Source: an uncultured bacterium
GTDB lineage: Bacteria; Krumholzibacteriota; Krumholzibacteriia; LZORAL124-64-63
DNA length: 64,000 nt
Reading direction: 5' to 3'
Assembly: GCA_903912525.1 (NCBI GenBank)
Contig: CAIWHK010000032.1
Coordinates: forward strand, 124,001-188,000
Shown here: positions 43,278-53,245 of the stretch, in pieces
How the letters are laid out: each line of letters starts with the position of its first letter
How positions within the stretch are numbered: the first letter of the stretch is position 1
Made by a program: the position numbers and the translations under genes
The notes under the pieces: generated by a model
Database searches by the model: none
What the model was told of the DNA's origin: nothing
What the model saw: only the letters and a program-made list of their open reading frames with translations

Positions 43278-44392
43278 GACCCGCCCTTGTCGACCGGCGC
43301 CGCCGGCGCCGTCTCCACGTTCCATCGTCGGTGGTACCAGACCCACTCCGCCGGGTTCCGGCGAATGCGGGCCTCGAGGTGGCTGTTCATCCATTGCAGG
43401 CAGGCCGTCACCTGCTCCTGCCGTGGCGCCGCGTCTTCGGCCCGCCACGGCGGCGCATGCCAGACCTCGTGACCCCGGCCGTCGACGGTCCTGGCCATGG
43501 CCGTGACGACCACCGTCGCCTGCAACCCCACCGCCAGGCGCGCCGGCCCCGTCGGCGTCGGCGCCGGCCGGCCGAAGAACGGCACCGGCGCGCTGTCAAC
43601 GGCCGTGTTCTGGTCCACCAGGATCGCCGCCACTCCACCGCTGCGCAGGCAGGCCAGCAGCGGCCCCGCACCATCCTCGCGCCGCAGAAGGGACAACCCC
43701 AGCGACTCGCGCCGGCGCGCAAGCCACCGATCGACCGCCGGGTTGCGGACCGTGCCGGTTACCACGTGCAGGGGCCCCGCACCGCGTGCCGCCAGCTCCC
43801 GCCCCAGCCAGGCGCCGTGGAGTTCCCAGCAGCCCAGATGCCCCGAGAGCACGAGCACCGCGCGCCCGGCCGCACGTTCGGCCACGATCAGGTCCACCAG
43901 GCCCCGGCCATCGGCATCCGGCAGGTCTGTGACCGCCGCTGGGCCGTCCAGCAGCCGTCCGGCCACGAGTGTGTCGAACAGGTTGCTTCCGGCAGCGTCG
44001 GCGCTGGCCCGCAGCAACTGCGTTCGCCGGCGGTCGTCCAGTTCGGGCAGCGCCCAGGCGAGGTTCGCCGCCGCCTGGGCCCGTTCGCGCGGCCGCACCA
44101 GCAACGCCAACCGGGCCAATGCACGCCCGCAGGCCCTACCCACCGGGACCGGGAGCAGATCCGCCACGCCAGCCACCGCCAACAGCAACAGCCAATACAG
44201 GCGCCGACGCAGGCGCCGCCACCAGGGCAATCGCTGATGGCCGTTCCGGCCGCGACCGCCCCCGCCCGGGTTACGGAAGGCCCGCACCGCGGCGCCCCGC
44301 GCCTTTCGGCCCCGGTTCACAGGATCCGGGCGCAGGGGAGCGGCCGTCAAGCAGGAAATGTGCCATGCATTTAATTGATTGAGAGACGCCAT
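43274..44392 (-). CDS. LpxL/HtrB-type lysophospholipid acyltransferase
   Basis: A 372-residue inner-membrane acyltransferase of the lipid A biosynthesis family, which adds secondary acyl chains. One N-terminal membrane anchor ([21 protein letters not shown]), the catalytic HX4E motif in [16 protein letters not shown] and [19 protein letters not shown], and a C-terminal WVWYHRRW, all typical. The start is unsure: ATG 44392 was taken, ATG 44413 is also possible and neither has a good ribosome site. It is sandwiched between the Kdo and Lpt genes. Confidence 0.88.
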   Translation of the reverse strand: MASLNQLNAWHISCLTAAPLRPDPVNRGRKARGAAVRAFRNPGGGGRGRNGHQRLPWWRRLRRRLYWLLLLAVAGVADLLPVPVGRACGRALARLALLVRPRERAQAAANLAWALPELDDRRRTQLLRASADAAGSNLFDTLVAGRLLDGPAAVTDLPDADGRGLVDLIVAERAAGRAVLVLSGHLGCWELHGAWLGRELAARGAGPLHVVTGTVRNPAVDRWLARRRESLGLSLLRREDGAGPLLACLRSGGVAAILVDQNTAVDSAPVPFFGRPAPTPTGPARLAVGLQATVVVTAMARTVDGRGHEVWHAPPWRAEDAAPRQEQVTACLQWMNSHLEARIRRNPAEWVWYHRRWNVETAPAAPVDKGGS

Positions 44393-44444
44393 GTTAGCGC
44401 TCAGGCGCAGCATTTCGGCGTCAGCCGCCGGCGGCAGGCGAGAA

Positions 44445-45461
44445 TCACAGCAACCCCGCTCGCAGGATGTCGTGGATATGCAGGAGCCCGGCCGGCCGGC
44501 CAGCGGCGTCCGAAACGATCAGCAGGGTGACCGCACCGCCCTCACGGCGCTCCATCAGGCGAAGGGCGCGGATCGCCAGTTCCCCCGGCCCGATCGTCAG
44601 TGGCCTGGGGTTCATGACCTCGGTGATCGGCAGGTCCAGCGCCTCGCCACGGTCGAGCAACACCCGCTTGATGTCGCCGTCGACGCACAGCCCCACCAGA
44701 AGGCCGTCGTCATCCACGACGCAGGCGCCGCCGAGGCGCTTGCCGACGATCTCGGGCAGCGACTGGCGCAGCGTGAAGCGATGGGAGACGACCGGCAGTT
44801 CATCGCCGGCGTGCATCAGTTCGCCCGCCGTCAGCAGCAGGCTGCGGCCGAGCGCGCCGCTCGGGTGGAACATCGCGAAGTCCTCGGCGGCGAAACCGCG
44901 CTGCCGGATCAGGGCGACGACCAGCGCATCGCCCATCGCCATCGCCGAGATCGCGGAAGTCGTCGGCGTCAGGTTCAGCGGGCAGGCCTCGCGCTCGAAC
45001 GGTGTGTGCAGCACGACGTCGGCCGCGCGGGCGGCATCGCTCAGCGCGTCGGCTGTGATGACGATCGCCTGCATGCCGAAGGTGTGGCAGAACGCCAGCA
45101 ACGCCGTCACCTCGGGGTTGGCGCCGCTGCGCGAGACGGCCACCAGCACGTCGCTGCCGCTGACGATCCCGAGGTCACCGTGCGCCGCCTCGACCGGGTG
45201 GATGAATTGGCTGGGCGTTCCCGTGCTCGTCAACGTGGCCGCGAGCTTCCGCGCGACGAATCCGCTCTTGCCGAGACCCGTCACCAGCACGCGCCCCTGC
45301 GCACCGAGAAGCAGCCGAACGGCAGCACCAAACGAGGCGTCGAGCGAGGCCGCCACCATCTCAAGCGCGTCGGCTTCCTGTCGGATCGCATCGCGTCCGA
45401 TGGCGACCAGCTCGTCGTCCGCAAGCTCGGGCACCGGACGCCCCGGTTCGGGCCGGCTCAT
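44445..45461 (-). CDS. kdsD: D-arabinose 5-phosphate isomerase (KpsF/GutQ family)
   Basis: A 338-residue enzyme making arabinose 5-phosphate, the first step to Kdo. An N-terminal SIS domain carries VLVTGLGKSGFVARKLAATL, HPVEAAHGDLGIVSGSD and SRSGANPEV, followed by two CBS domains (about 215-335) such as MNPRPLTIGPGELAIRALRL. Start ATG 45461 with GGAGG; overlaps the kdsC stop by 4 bp. Confidence 0.95.
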   Translation of the reverse strand: MSRPEPGRPVPELADDELVAIGRDAIRQEADALEMVAASLDASFGAAVRLLLGAQGRVLVTGLGKSGFVARKLAATLTSTGTPSQFIHPVEAAHGDLGIVSGSDVLVAVSRSGANPEVTALLAFCHTFGMQAIVITADALSDAARAADVVLHTPFEREACPLNLTPTTSAISAMAMGDALVVALIRQRGFAAEDFAMFHPSGALGRSLLLTAGELMHAGDELPVVSHRFTLRQSLPEIVGKRLGGACVVDDDGLLVGLCVDGDIKRVLLDRGEALDLPITEVMNPRPLTIGPGELAIRALRLMERREGGAVTLLIVSDAAGRPAGLLHIHDILRAGLL

Positions 45462-46132
45462 GCTTCCTCCGGGGCGTTGCCTTGGTCCGAAGAGAGTTCG
45501 CGGTGGTTCGGCTGCCAGGCCTTGTCCCGCAACCGCTCGAGCGCCAGGCCGTACAGGCCGGCGCTCTTGAGCACGAGGTCGACGACCTCGCGCACGGCAC
45601 CCGCTCCCCCACGGGCCTGCGTCACGTACAGGCACTGGTGACGGACCTCCTGCGGCGCGTCGGGAACAGCGACCGGCACGCCTACCTGGTGCAGGGCCGG
45701 CAGGTCGATGACGTCGTCGCCCATGTAGAGCGCATCGGCCGCGGCGCAACCGGTCTCGCGCAGGATCTCGCCAAGGGCCTCGACCTTGTCGAAGCGCCCG
45801 AGCTTGATCGCGTCGAAGCGCAGTTCGGTGCAACGGCGCTCGACGACGGCGCTGTGGCGGCCGGTCAGCACGGCCAGCTTGATTCCGGCCACCCGGCCCA
45901 GGACCAGGCCCAGGCCGTCGCGGCTGTGGAACGCCTTGTAGGCCTCGCCCTGCGCTCCGTAGATCATGCGGCCGTCGGTGAGCACGCCGTCGGCGTCGAG
46001 CACGATCAGGCGTACGCGGGCCAACAGGTCGGCCAGGTCGTTTCCGGCGCGCACGACGGCTTCCTGCCGGTAGTCCTCGTCGCTGGACGGCGGCCAGGCG
46101 AAGTCCCGCGGGTAGGTGGGCTTGTCGGTCAT
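45458..46132 (-). CDS. kdsC: 3-deoxy-manno-octulosonate-8-phosphate phosphatase
   Basis: A 224-residue HAD-family phosphatase producing free Kdo. HAD motif I is LIVLDADGVLTDGRM, motif II VLTGRHSAVVERR, and motif IV YMGDDVIDLPAL. It carries extra N- and C-terminal segments compared with the usual 170-190 residues. ATG overlaps the kdsA stop. Confidence 0.94.
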   Translation of the reverse strand: MTDKPTYPRDFAWPPSSDEDYRQEAVVRAGNDLADLLARVRLIVLDADGVLTDGRMIYGAQGEAYKAFHSRDGLGLVLGRVAGIKLAVLTGRHSAVVERRCTELRFDAIKLGRFDKVEALGEILRETGCAAADALYMGDDVIDLPALHQVGVPVAVPDAPQEVRHQCLYVTQARGGAGAVREVVDLVLKSAGLYGLALERLRDKAWQPNHRELSSDQGNAPEEA

Positions 46133-46980
46133 CGGCCTTCGCTTTCGAGGAAGAGTTCGCGCCCGCGCGCGAGTTGCGTCAGCAACGGCGCCGCCGCCTC
46201 GAGCGGCAACTGGCTGGCCGCGTCGCTGCGGGCCCGGGCGGGCTCAGGATGGACTTCGAGGAAGATCGCATCGGCGCCGGCGGCGATGCCGCAGCGCGCC
46301 AGCAGCGGGATCATCTCCGGCTGACCACCGGTGACCTGGCCCGTGCTGCCGGGCGACTGCACGGCGTGCGTCGCATCCATCACCACCGGGCATCCGAGGG
46401 CGCGCATGGACGCGATGCCGCGAAAGTCCACGACCAGGTCGCGGTAGCCGAAGAACGAGCCGCGCTCGGTCAGAAGCACGCCGCCGCCCCCGGCCGCACG
46501 CACCTTGCGCGCCGCGTGGCCAAGGTCGCCGGGCGCCAGGAACTGGCCCTTCTTCACGTTGACGATGCGACCGGTGCGGCCCGCGGCCTCAAGCAGCGAG
46601 GTCTGTCGGCAGAGGAAGGCGGGTATCTGCAGCACCGTGGCCACCTCGGCAGCGGCCACCGCCTCGTCCGGTTGATGGATGTCCGTCAACACCGGAACGC
46701 CGGTTTCCCTGCCGATGCGCTCGAGCAACCGCAGGCCCTCCTGTGCGCCGGGCCCGCGGTAGCTGTCGCCGCTGGTCCGGTTGTCCTTCGCGTAGCTGGC
46801 CTTGAAGCAGTACCCGAGCCCGAGCCCACGGCAGAGCTCGGCCAGGTGGGCCGCAACCGCGAGCATCTCGTCGGGATCCTCAAGGACGCACGGACCCGCG
46901 ATCACGAACAACGGCAGCCCGCGACCGACGCGGTGGGCACCGATGGCGACCGGCTCGGCCACGCGCAGGTTGTCTTCCAT
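46129..46980 (-). CDS. kdsA: 2-dehydro-3-deoxyphosphooctonate aldolase (Kdo-8-phosphate synthase)
   Basis: A 283-residue enzyme condensing PEP with arabinose 5-phosphate. Signatures: FVIAGPCVLEDPDEML, CFKASYAKDNRTSGDSYRGPG, VLTDIHQPDEA, LCRQTSLLEAAGRTGR, VNVKKGQFLAP and VVMDATHAVQSPG. Start is ATG 46980 or the GTG just before it (AAAGGA upstream fits both). Lies 21 bp behind pyrG. Confidence 0.96.
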   Translation of the reverse strand: MEDNLRVAEPVAIGAHRVGRGLPLFVIAGPCVLEDPDEMLAVAAHLAELCRGLGLGYCFKASYAKDNRTSGDSYRGPGAQEGLRLLERIGRETGVPVLTDIHQPDEAVAAAEVATVLQIPAFLCRQTSLLEAAGRTGRIVNVKKGQFLAPGDLGHAARKVRAAGGGGVLLTERGSFFGYRDLVVDFRGIASMRALGCPVVMDATHAVQSPGSTGQVTGGQPEMIPLLARCGIAAGADAIFLEVHPEPARARSDAASQLPLEAAAPLLTQLARGRELFLESEGR

Positions 46981-47001
46981 CACGATGGGATCCTTTCGGC
47001 A

Positions 47002-48657
47002 CTAGCCTGCCGCGCTCTCGGCGGCCGGGGACGATTTGCCGTCGCGATGCCCCACGGCCGCGGCCACGAAGGCGCGGAACAATGGGTGCGGGCGACGCGG
47101 GCGCGACTTGAGTTCGGGGTGGAACTGCGCCGCGATGAAGAACGGGTGCCCCGGCAGCTCGATGATCTCGGCGAGCAGGCCGTCCGGCGACAGGCCGGAG
47201 AAGACAACACCCGCGCGCGCGAATACCTCGCGGTAGTCGTTGTTGACCTCATAGCGGTGACGGTGGCGCTCGGAGATCTCGATCCGCCCGTAGCAGCGGT
47301 GCGCGAGCGTGCCAGGCTCGATCTGGCAGGGATAGGCCCCCAGCCGCATCGTGCCGCCGAGGTTGACGATGCCCTTCTGCTTCTCCATCAGGTGGATGAC
47401 CGGGTGCGGCGTGCCCGGGTCGAACTCGGCGCTGCCGGCCCGCTCGAGGCCGACGATGTCACGGCCGATCTCGATCATCGCGCACTGCAGGCCCAGGCAG
47501 ATGCCGAGGAACGGGATGCCCTGTTCACGCGCGAAGCGGACGGCGTTGACCTTGCCCGGGATGCCGCGATCGCCGAAGCCGCCGGGCACCAGGATGCCGT
47601 GGCAGCCGGCGAAGATCTCGCGCAGCCGCGCGTCGCCGACATCGGGACCCTCGAGCGATTCCGAATCGACCCACACCTGGTCGACACCCACGTGGTTGGG
47701 AATGCCGGCGTGGATGAACGCCTCGCTGACGCTCTTGTAGGCGTCCTTCAGCTCGATGTACTTGCCGACGATGGCAATGCGCACGCGGTCGGGCGGGTTG
47801 AGGATGAGCCCCACCATGCGCCGCCACTCGGTCAGGTCGGGCTCCGGCGTGACGAGCGCCAGCTTCTTGCAGAGCAGCCGGTCGAAGTCCTGCTCGTGCA
47901 TCGTCAGCGGCACTTCGTAGATGCTGGCCACGTCGCGGCCGTCGATGACGTTCGCGTACGGCAGGTTGCAGAACAGCGCGATCTTGCGGCGCGCCTCCTC
48001 GCCGATCGGCTGGCTGGTGCGGCACATCAGGAAGTCCGGCTGGATACCGATGCTGCGCAGCTCGCGCACCGAATGTTGCGTGGGCTTGGTCTTGATTTCC
48101 CCGGCGGCGGCGATGTAGGGCACCAGCGTCAGGTGCAGCGAGGCTGTGTCCTCCGGTTCGCTCTCGAGGCGGAACTGGCGAATGGCCTCGAGGAACGGCA
48201 GGCTCTCGATGTCGCCGACGGTGCCGCCGATCTCGGTGATGACGACGTCGACCGAGGGGTCGCTCTGCGCCGGCAGCAGGATGCGACGCTTGATCTCATC
48301 GGTGACGTGCGGGATCACCTGCACCGTGCGGCCGAGGTACTCGCCCTTGCGTTCCTTGGCGAGGATGGTCTCGTAGACGCGGCCGCTGGTCAGGTTGTGG
48401 ATCTGCGCAAGGTCGGTGTCGGTGAAGCGCTCGTAGTGACCGAGGTCCAGGTCGCATTCGGCGCCGTCGTCGAGCACGAACACCTCGCCGTGCTGGAACG
48501 GGCTCATCGTGCCGGGGTCGACGTTCAGGTAGGGGTCGAACTTCTGCAGGACGACCTTCAGCCCGCGCGCCTTCAGCAGGTTGCCCAACGAGGCGCTCGC
48601 GATGCCCTTACCCAGGGCCGAAACGACCCCGCCGGTCACGAATACGTACTTGGCCAT
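47002..48657 (-). CDS. pyrG: CTP synthase
   Basis: A 551-residue enzyme that aminates UTP to CTP; CTP is needed for CMP-Kdo, which explains the pairing with kds genes. N-terminal synthetase domain KYVFVTGGVVSALGKGIASASLG and DPYLNVDPGTMSPFQHGEVFV; C-terminal glutaminase domain with the nucleophile Cys in FLGICLGLQ. Normal length. Start ATG 48657. Confidence 0.97.
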   Translation of the reverse strand: MAKYVFVTGGVVSALGKGIASASLGNLLKARGLKVVLQKFDPYLNVDPGTMSPFQHGEVFVLDDGAECDLDLGHYERFTDTDLAQIHNLTSGRVYETILAKERKGEYLGRTVQVIPHVTDEIKRRILLPAQSDPSVDVVITEIGGTVGDIESLPFLEAIRQFRLESEPEDTASLHLTLVPYIAAAGEIKTKPTQHSVRELRSIGIQPDFLMCRTSQPIGEEARRKIALFCNLPYANVIDGRDVASIYEVPLTMHEQDFDRLLCKKLALVTPEPDLTEWRRMVGLILNPPDRVRIAIVGKYIELKDAYKSVSEAFIHAGIPNHVGVDQVWVDSESLEGPDVGDARLREIFAGCHGILVPGGFGDRGIPGKVNAVRFAREQGIPFLGICLGLQCAMIEIGRDIVGLERAGSAEFDPGTPHPVIHLMEKQKGIVNLGGTMRLGAYPCQIEPGTLAHRCYGRIEISERHRHRYEVNNDYREVFARAGVVFSGLSPDGLLAEIIELPGHPFFIAAQFHPELKSRPRRPHPLFRAFVAAAVGHRDGKSSPAAESAAG

Positions 48658-48727
48658 GCTTGCCTTTCGCTTGTGATCCCGTGGCGATCCCGGTAAAAGC
48701 GCATCGACCCGCGGACGTGCCGCGCGG

Positions 48728-49537
48728 TCAGCGTTCCGTGGGCCAGCAGGCGCGGACGCGCTCAAGGTCGGCCGGCGTATCGACGCCCACCGGCCCGGAC
48801 CCGATGGTCACGACGCCGATGCGCATGCCGTTCTCCAGGGCGCGGAGCTGTTCGAGGCCCTCGGCCTGTTCGAGCGGCGTGGGCGCCAGCGAGGCGAACC
48901 GCAGGAGGGCCTCGCGCCGGAAGGCGTAGATCCCGACATGCCGGAGGGCGACCTGGTGGCCCACCTCTTCCCTGCCGGGGAACATACCGGGAATCGGCGC
49001 CCGCGAAAAGTACAAAGCCCGACCGTCCCGGCCGGTGACGACCTTCACGACGTTGGGTTCGCGCCAGGGGCCGGCTTCGGCGAAGCGGTGCCCACACGTG
49101 CCGATGTCCCAGCCGGGCTCGTTCTGCATGAACGCGATCAGGGCCTCGACGTCGCCTGGCGGCAGCAGGGGTTCGTCGCCCTGCAGGTTGACCACGAGGT
49201 CCTCGGCGTGGCGGGCGGCGATCTCGGCGATGCGGTCGGTGCCGGTGGGGTGTTCGGCGGTCATCTCGCAGGGCAGGCCCGCGGCCGTGACCACGTCGAG
49301 GATGCGCCGGTCGTCGGTGGCGACCAGCACGCGGTCGGCCGTCCGCACACGCATCGCGTTCTCGGCCACGCGCACGATGAGCGGCTTGCCGGCGACATCG
49401 GCCAGGGCCTTGCCGGGGAAACGGGACGAGCCGTAGCGGGCGGGGATGACGACCAGGACGCCACCGGGGCTCCGGCCGTGGCCAACAACGAAGCCCACCC
49501 CGGGCGGGGTGGGCTTGGTGTTCTTGTCGCTGTTCAT
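48728..49537 (-). CDS. kdsB: CMP-Kdo synthetase with 26-residue N-terminal extension
   Basis: A 269-residue cytidylyltransferase activating Kdo. Core motifs VVIPARYGSSRFPGKALADVAGKPL, VATDDRRIL, NLQGDEPLLPP, and YFSRAPIPG are typical. The family normally starts at about the VVIPAR strand; here ATG 49537, 3 nt after the rpmA stop, adds 26 residues encoded across a strong hairpin (49493-49514). Either the extension is real or the true start is an internal codon. No good Shine-Dalgarno precedes the ATG. Confidence 0.9.
   Translation of the reverse strand: MNSDKNTKPTPPGVGFVVGHGRSPGGVLVVIPARYGSSRFPGKALADVAGKPLIVRVAENAMRVRTADRVLVATDDRRILDVVTAAGLPCEMTAEHPTGTDRIAEIAARHAEDLVVNLQGDEPLLPPGDVEALIAFMQNEPGWDIGTCGHRFAEAGPWREPNVVKVVTGRDGRALYFSRAPIPGMFPGREEVGHQVALRHVGIYAFRREALLRFASLAPTPLEQAEGLEQLRALENGMRIGVVTIGSGPVGVDTPADLERVRACWPTER
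49481..49514 (-). terminator. Terminator-like hairpin inside the start of kdsB, after rpmA
   Basis: GCCCACCCCG (49493-49502) pairs with CGGGGTGGGC (49505-49514), a 10-bp stem. On the minus strand the hairpin is followed by TTCGTTGTTGG. It sits 26 nt after the rpmA stop, where a terminator for rplU-rpmA would be expected, yet inside the annotated kdsB frame. It could be an attenuator that lowers downstream transcription. Confidence 0.5.
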
Positions 49538-49540
49538 GGG

Positions 49541-49795
49541 CTACAGCGGCAGGATGTTGACCCGCTTCTTGGTCCCGCGGAAGTCCTGATACTCCACGGT
49601 CCCGTCGACGAGCGCGTACAAGGTGTCATCGCTACCCTTGCCCACGTGCTTGCCCGGGTGGATGCGGGTGCCGCGCTGCCGCACGATGATCGTGCCGGCG
49701 CTGACCGTCTGGCCGCCGAACCGCTTGACGCCCAAGTTCTGCGGATTGGAATCGCGCCCGTTCCGGGTTGATCCGCCAGCTTTCTTATGAGCCAT
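49541..49795 (-). CDS. rpmA: Ribosomal protein L27
   Basis: An 84-residue large-subunit protein near the peptidyl-transferase centre. Starts [16 protein letters not shown], the conserved direct N-terminus without the cleaved leader of Firmicutes; [29 protein letters not shown] is diagnostic. Follows rplU by 61 bp. Confidence 0.97.
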   Translation of the reverse strand: MAHKKAGGSTRNGRDSNPQNLGVKRFGGQTVSAGTIIVRQRGTRIHPGKHVGKGSDDTLYALVDGTVEYQDFRGTKKRVNILPL

Positions 49796-49856
49796 GTCGC
49801 ACCTTCTCCTGTCGTGGTCCCGCGCGGCCGTCCGGCTCGCTGCGGGCCGATTCGTC

Positions 49857-50168
49857 TCAGCCGGTGATGCCGGTGATGCGGATCTGCGTGAACGGCTGAC
49901 GGTGGCCGGTCTTGCGACGGTAGTTCTTCCGCCGCTTCTTCTTGAAAATGACGACCTTGCGGCTCAGCCCGTGGGCGATAACCTCGGCCTTGACCGAAGC
50001 CCCGGCAACGATCGGGCTGCCGACCTTGACCGACGCGCCATCCGACACCATCAGGACCTGGTCGAAGCTCAGCATGGCGCCGACTTCGTCCGCCAGCAGC
50101 GGCACCTGCAAGGTGGTGTCCGGCATGACCCGGAACTGCTGCTCCTTGATCTTGACTACAGCGTACAT
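49857..50168 (-). CDS. rplU: Ribosomal protein L21
   Basis: A 103-residue large-subunit protein. Starts [14 protein letters not shown], and contains [24 protein letters not shown], the L21 rRNA-binding end. Start ATG 50168 with AGGA upstream (the GTG just before is less likely). A strong promoter lies 130-160 bp upstream; the leader of about 120 nt is GC-rich and could hold a regulatory structure. Confidence 0.96.
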   Translation of the reverse strand: MYAVVKIKEQQFRVMPDTTLQVPLLADEVGAMLSFDQVLMVSDGASVKVGSPIVAGASVKAEVIAHGLSRKVVIFKKKRRKNYRRKTGHRQPFTQIRITGITG

Positions 50169-50297
50169 CACGTTCCTAACCCGTTAGGTGGGCAAAAGGA
50201 CGCGCGGGCGCACCCGGGCGTCCCGCCAGCCGGCCCGGCCCGTCCGGCCAACCCCCGAAAAGGGGACCGGGGCCTGCCGCCTTTGACACAAGCGGGA

Positions 50298-50327
50298 ATA
50301 ATAGTGCCGCGCCGGCGGGGCCGTCAA
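50298..50327 (-). promoter_or_regulatory. Sigma-70 promoter for rplU-rpmA
   Basis: The minus strand reads TTGACG, 18 nt, TATTAT: five of six matches in each hexamer. It is the best sigma-70 promoter in the window and probably begins the long minus-strand run. Confidence 0.68.
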
Positions 50328-50374
50328 GGCCCGGGAGGGTGATTTTTCGACCACCCGCCCCCTCCCGTGACAGG

Positions 50375-50402
50375 TTGACATCAGGCTGGGCGGCCTTAAT
50401 CT
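50375..50402 (+). promoter_or_regulatory. Sigma-70 promoter for trxB
   Basis: TTGACA (perfect), a 16-nt spacer and TAATCT. It diverges from the rplU promoter 48 bp away. The predicted leader is about 63 nt, which also argues against the TTG at 50412 as the trxB start. Confidence 0.62.
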
Positions 50403-50471
50403 GAGGAGAGATTGCCATTTCCACCGGTCCGGCCGCGGCCGCCCGCCCCCTTTCCCGGGAGTCCAGACAGC

Positions 50472-51380
50472 ATGAGTGCGTCCCCCGACTTCAAGGCCAT
50501 CATCATCGGTTCGGGCCCTGCGGGCCTGACGGCGGCCATCTACCTGAGCCGCGCCAACATCCCGAACCTGCTCTTCGAGGGCCAGCAGCCCGGCGGGCAG
50601 CTGACCATCACCACCGAAGTCGAGAATTTCCCGGGCTTTCCCGAAGGCATCACCGGGCCCGAACTCATGCTGAAACTGCGCGCCCAGGCCGAGCGTTTCG
50701 GGACCGTGCTCCGCGGCGAGACGGTCGAGGCCGTCGATCTCTCGGCGGGCCCCTACTCCGTACGGACCAACGAGAGCACCTACACGGCCCCGGTGGTCAT
50801 CATCGCCTCGGGCAGCACGGCCCGCTGGCTGCACCTGCAGGACGAGGAGAAATTCCACGGCAAAGGGCTGAGTGCCTGCGCCACCTGCGACGGATTCTTC
50901 TTCCGCGGCCAGGAGATCGCCGTCGTCGGCGGCGGCGATACCGCCCTCGAGGAGGCCATCTACCTGACGAACTTCGCCTCGAAGGTCACCCTGATCCACC
51001 GACGCGACGCCTTCCGGGGCTCGAAGATCATGCAGGATCGTGCCCTGGCGAACCCGAAGATCGAGGTCGCGTGGAACTCCGTGCCGAAGCAGTACCAGGC
51101 CGACGAAAAGGGCAACCTGACCGGGCTCGTGCTGCAGGACACAACGGGCGGCCCGGACCGCCACCTGACGGTCACCGGCTGCTTCATCGCCATCGGCCAC
51201 ACGCCGAACACCGCGTTCCTGAACGGCCAGCTGCCGACCGACGCGTCGGGCTACCTGGTGACGGTGCCGGGCACGACCTCGGTCGGCCACCCCGGCGTCT
51301 ACGCCTGCGGCGACGTGCAGGACCACGTGTACCGGCAGGCGATCACGTCGGCGGGCACCGGCTGCATGGCGGCGATCTAG
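50472..51380 (+). CDS. trxB: Thioredoxin reductase, ended early by an amber codon
   Basis: A flavoenzyme reducing thioredoxin with NADPH. FAD motif IIGSGPAGLTAAIYLSRAN, the redox pair CATC (136-139), NADPH motif VVGGGDTALEEAIYL and the C-terminal GVYACGDVQDHVYRQAITSAGTGCMAAI. The frame then hits TAG (51378-51380), but it continues with AERWLAGGGH and a second TAG at 51411-51413. The family normally has Glu there (MAAxEAERWL), so a single GAG-to-TAG change removes the last 11 residues, part of the FAD-domain C-terminal helix. Start ATG 50472. Function may survive; see findings. Confidence 0.93.
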   Translation: MSASPDFKAIIIGSGPAGLTAAIYLSRANIPNLLFEGQQPGGQLTITTEVENFPGFPEGITGPELMLKLRAQAERFGTVLRGETVEAVDLSAGPYSVRTNESTYTAPVVIIASGSTARWLHLQDEEKFHGKGLSACATCDGFFFRGQEIAVVGGGDTALEEAIYLTNFASKVTLIHRRDAFRGSKIMQDRALANPKIEVAWNSVPKQYQADEKGNLTGLVLQDTTGGPDRHLTVTGCFIAIGHTPNTAFLNGQLPTDASGYLVTVPGTTSVGHPGVYACGDVQDHVYRQAITSAGTGCMAAI

Positions 51381-51449
51381 GCCGAGCGGTGGCTGGCGGG
51401 CGGCGGCCACTAGCCCGATCCCGACGCGCGATCGTCGGTGACAATTGGA

Positions 51450-51486
51450 AGGCCGGCCCGGGGAGCACCCGGGCCGGCCTCTTTCA
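51450..51486 (+). terminator. Terminator after trxB
   Basis: AGGCCGGCCCGGG (51450-51462) and CCCGGGCCGGCCT (51468-51480), a perfect 13-bp stem with a 5-nt loop, then CTTTC. The T-tail is short. Confidence 0.75.
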
Positions 51487-51525
51487 TGCGTGCGTTGATT
51501 CGCGCGGCCCCGGGCCGCCCCAAGC

Positions 51526-52563
<1,038 letters not shown>

Positions 52564-52625
52564 TCACCCTTCGTGGCGCGCCGGGATCGCCCCGCGCGCC
52601 GCCCCGCCTGGTTTCCAGGCTTCAA

Positions 52626-52654
52626 TGGTTAGCCAAGCCGCGTCGGGGCGTCAA
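52626..52654 (-). promoter_or_regulatory. Weak promoter candidate for gapA
   Basis: On the minus strand TTGACG is followed after 17 nt by TAACCA. The -35 is good but the -10 matches at only two positions, so this is a low-confidence call. Confidence 0.3.
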
Positions 52655-52702
52655 TCGCGATTCCCCCGTGCGCGTCCCGGCCGCTCCCCTTCAGTTCCGG
52701 TC

Positions 52703-53245
52703 CTAGTCGCGGATCAGGTTCAGGAATTCCCCGCGCGTCTTGGGGCTCTTCTTGAAGCAGCCGAGCATCTCGCTCGTCACCGCGTACGAATTCTGCTTCT
52801 GCACGCCGCGCATCATCATGCACAGGTGCTGCGCCCGCAGCACGACGGCCACGCCCATCGGCTCGAGGTTCTCCATCAGGCACTGGGCGATCTGCGCGGT
52901 CATGCGCTCCTGCACCTGCAGGCGGCGGGCATACGCTTCGACCACACGCGCCATCTTCGACAACCCCACGATGCGCCCGTTCGGGATGTAGGCCACGGAG
53001 GCCTTGCCGAAGAACGGCAGCAGGTGATGCTCGCAGGTGCTGTAGAAGTCGATGTTGTTGACGACGACCATTTCCTTGCTCTCGGCCTCGAACAACGCGC
53101 CGCGCACCATGGCGCCCGCATCCTGCGAGTAGCCGACAGTGAGCTCGCCCCACGAGCGACTGACGCGCGACGGGGTCTTGACCAGACCCTCGCGGTCGGG
53201 GTCCTCGCCCAGGCCGACGAGCATCTGGCGGATGAGATCTTCCAT
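52703..53245 (-). CDS. folE: GTP cyclohydrolase I
   Basis: A 180-residue enzyme opening the GTP ring for folate or pterin synthesis. Zinc ligands in [12 protein letters not shown] and in [36 protein letters not shown] and TPSRVSRSW are family hallmarks. Start ATG 53245; an upstream in-frame extension to 54163 is spurious. Same strand as gapA, 154 bp upstream of it. Confidence 0.96.
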   Translation of the reverse strand: MEDLIRQMLVGLGEDPDREGLVKTPSRVSRSWGELTVGYSQDAGAMVRGALFEAESKEMVVVNNIDFYSTCEHHLLPFFGKASVAYIPNGRIVGLSKMARVVEAYARRLQVQERMTAQIAQCLMENLEPMGVAVVLRAQHLCMMMRGVQKQNSYAVTSEMLGCFKKSPKTRGEFLNLIRD

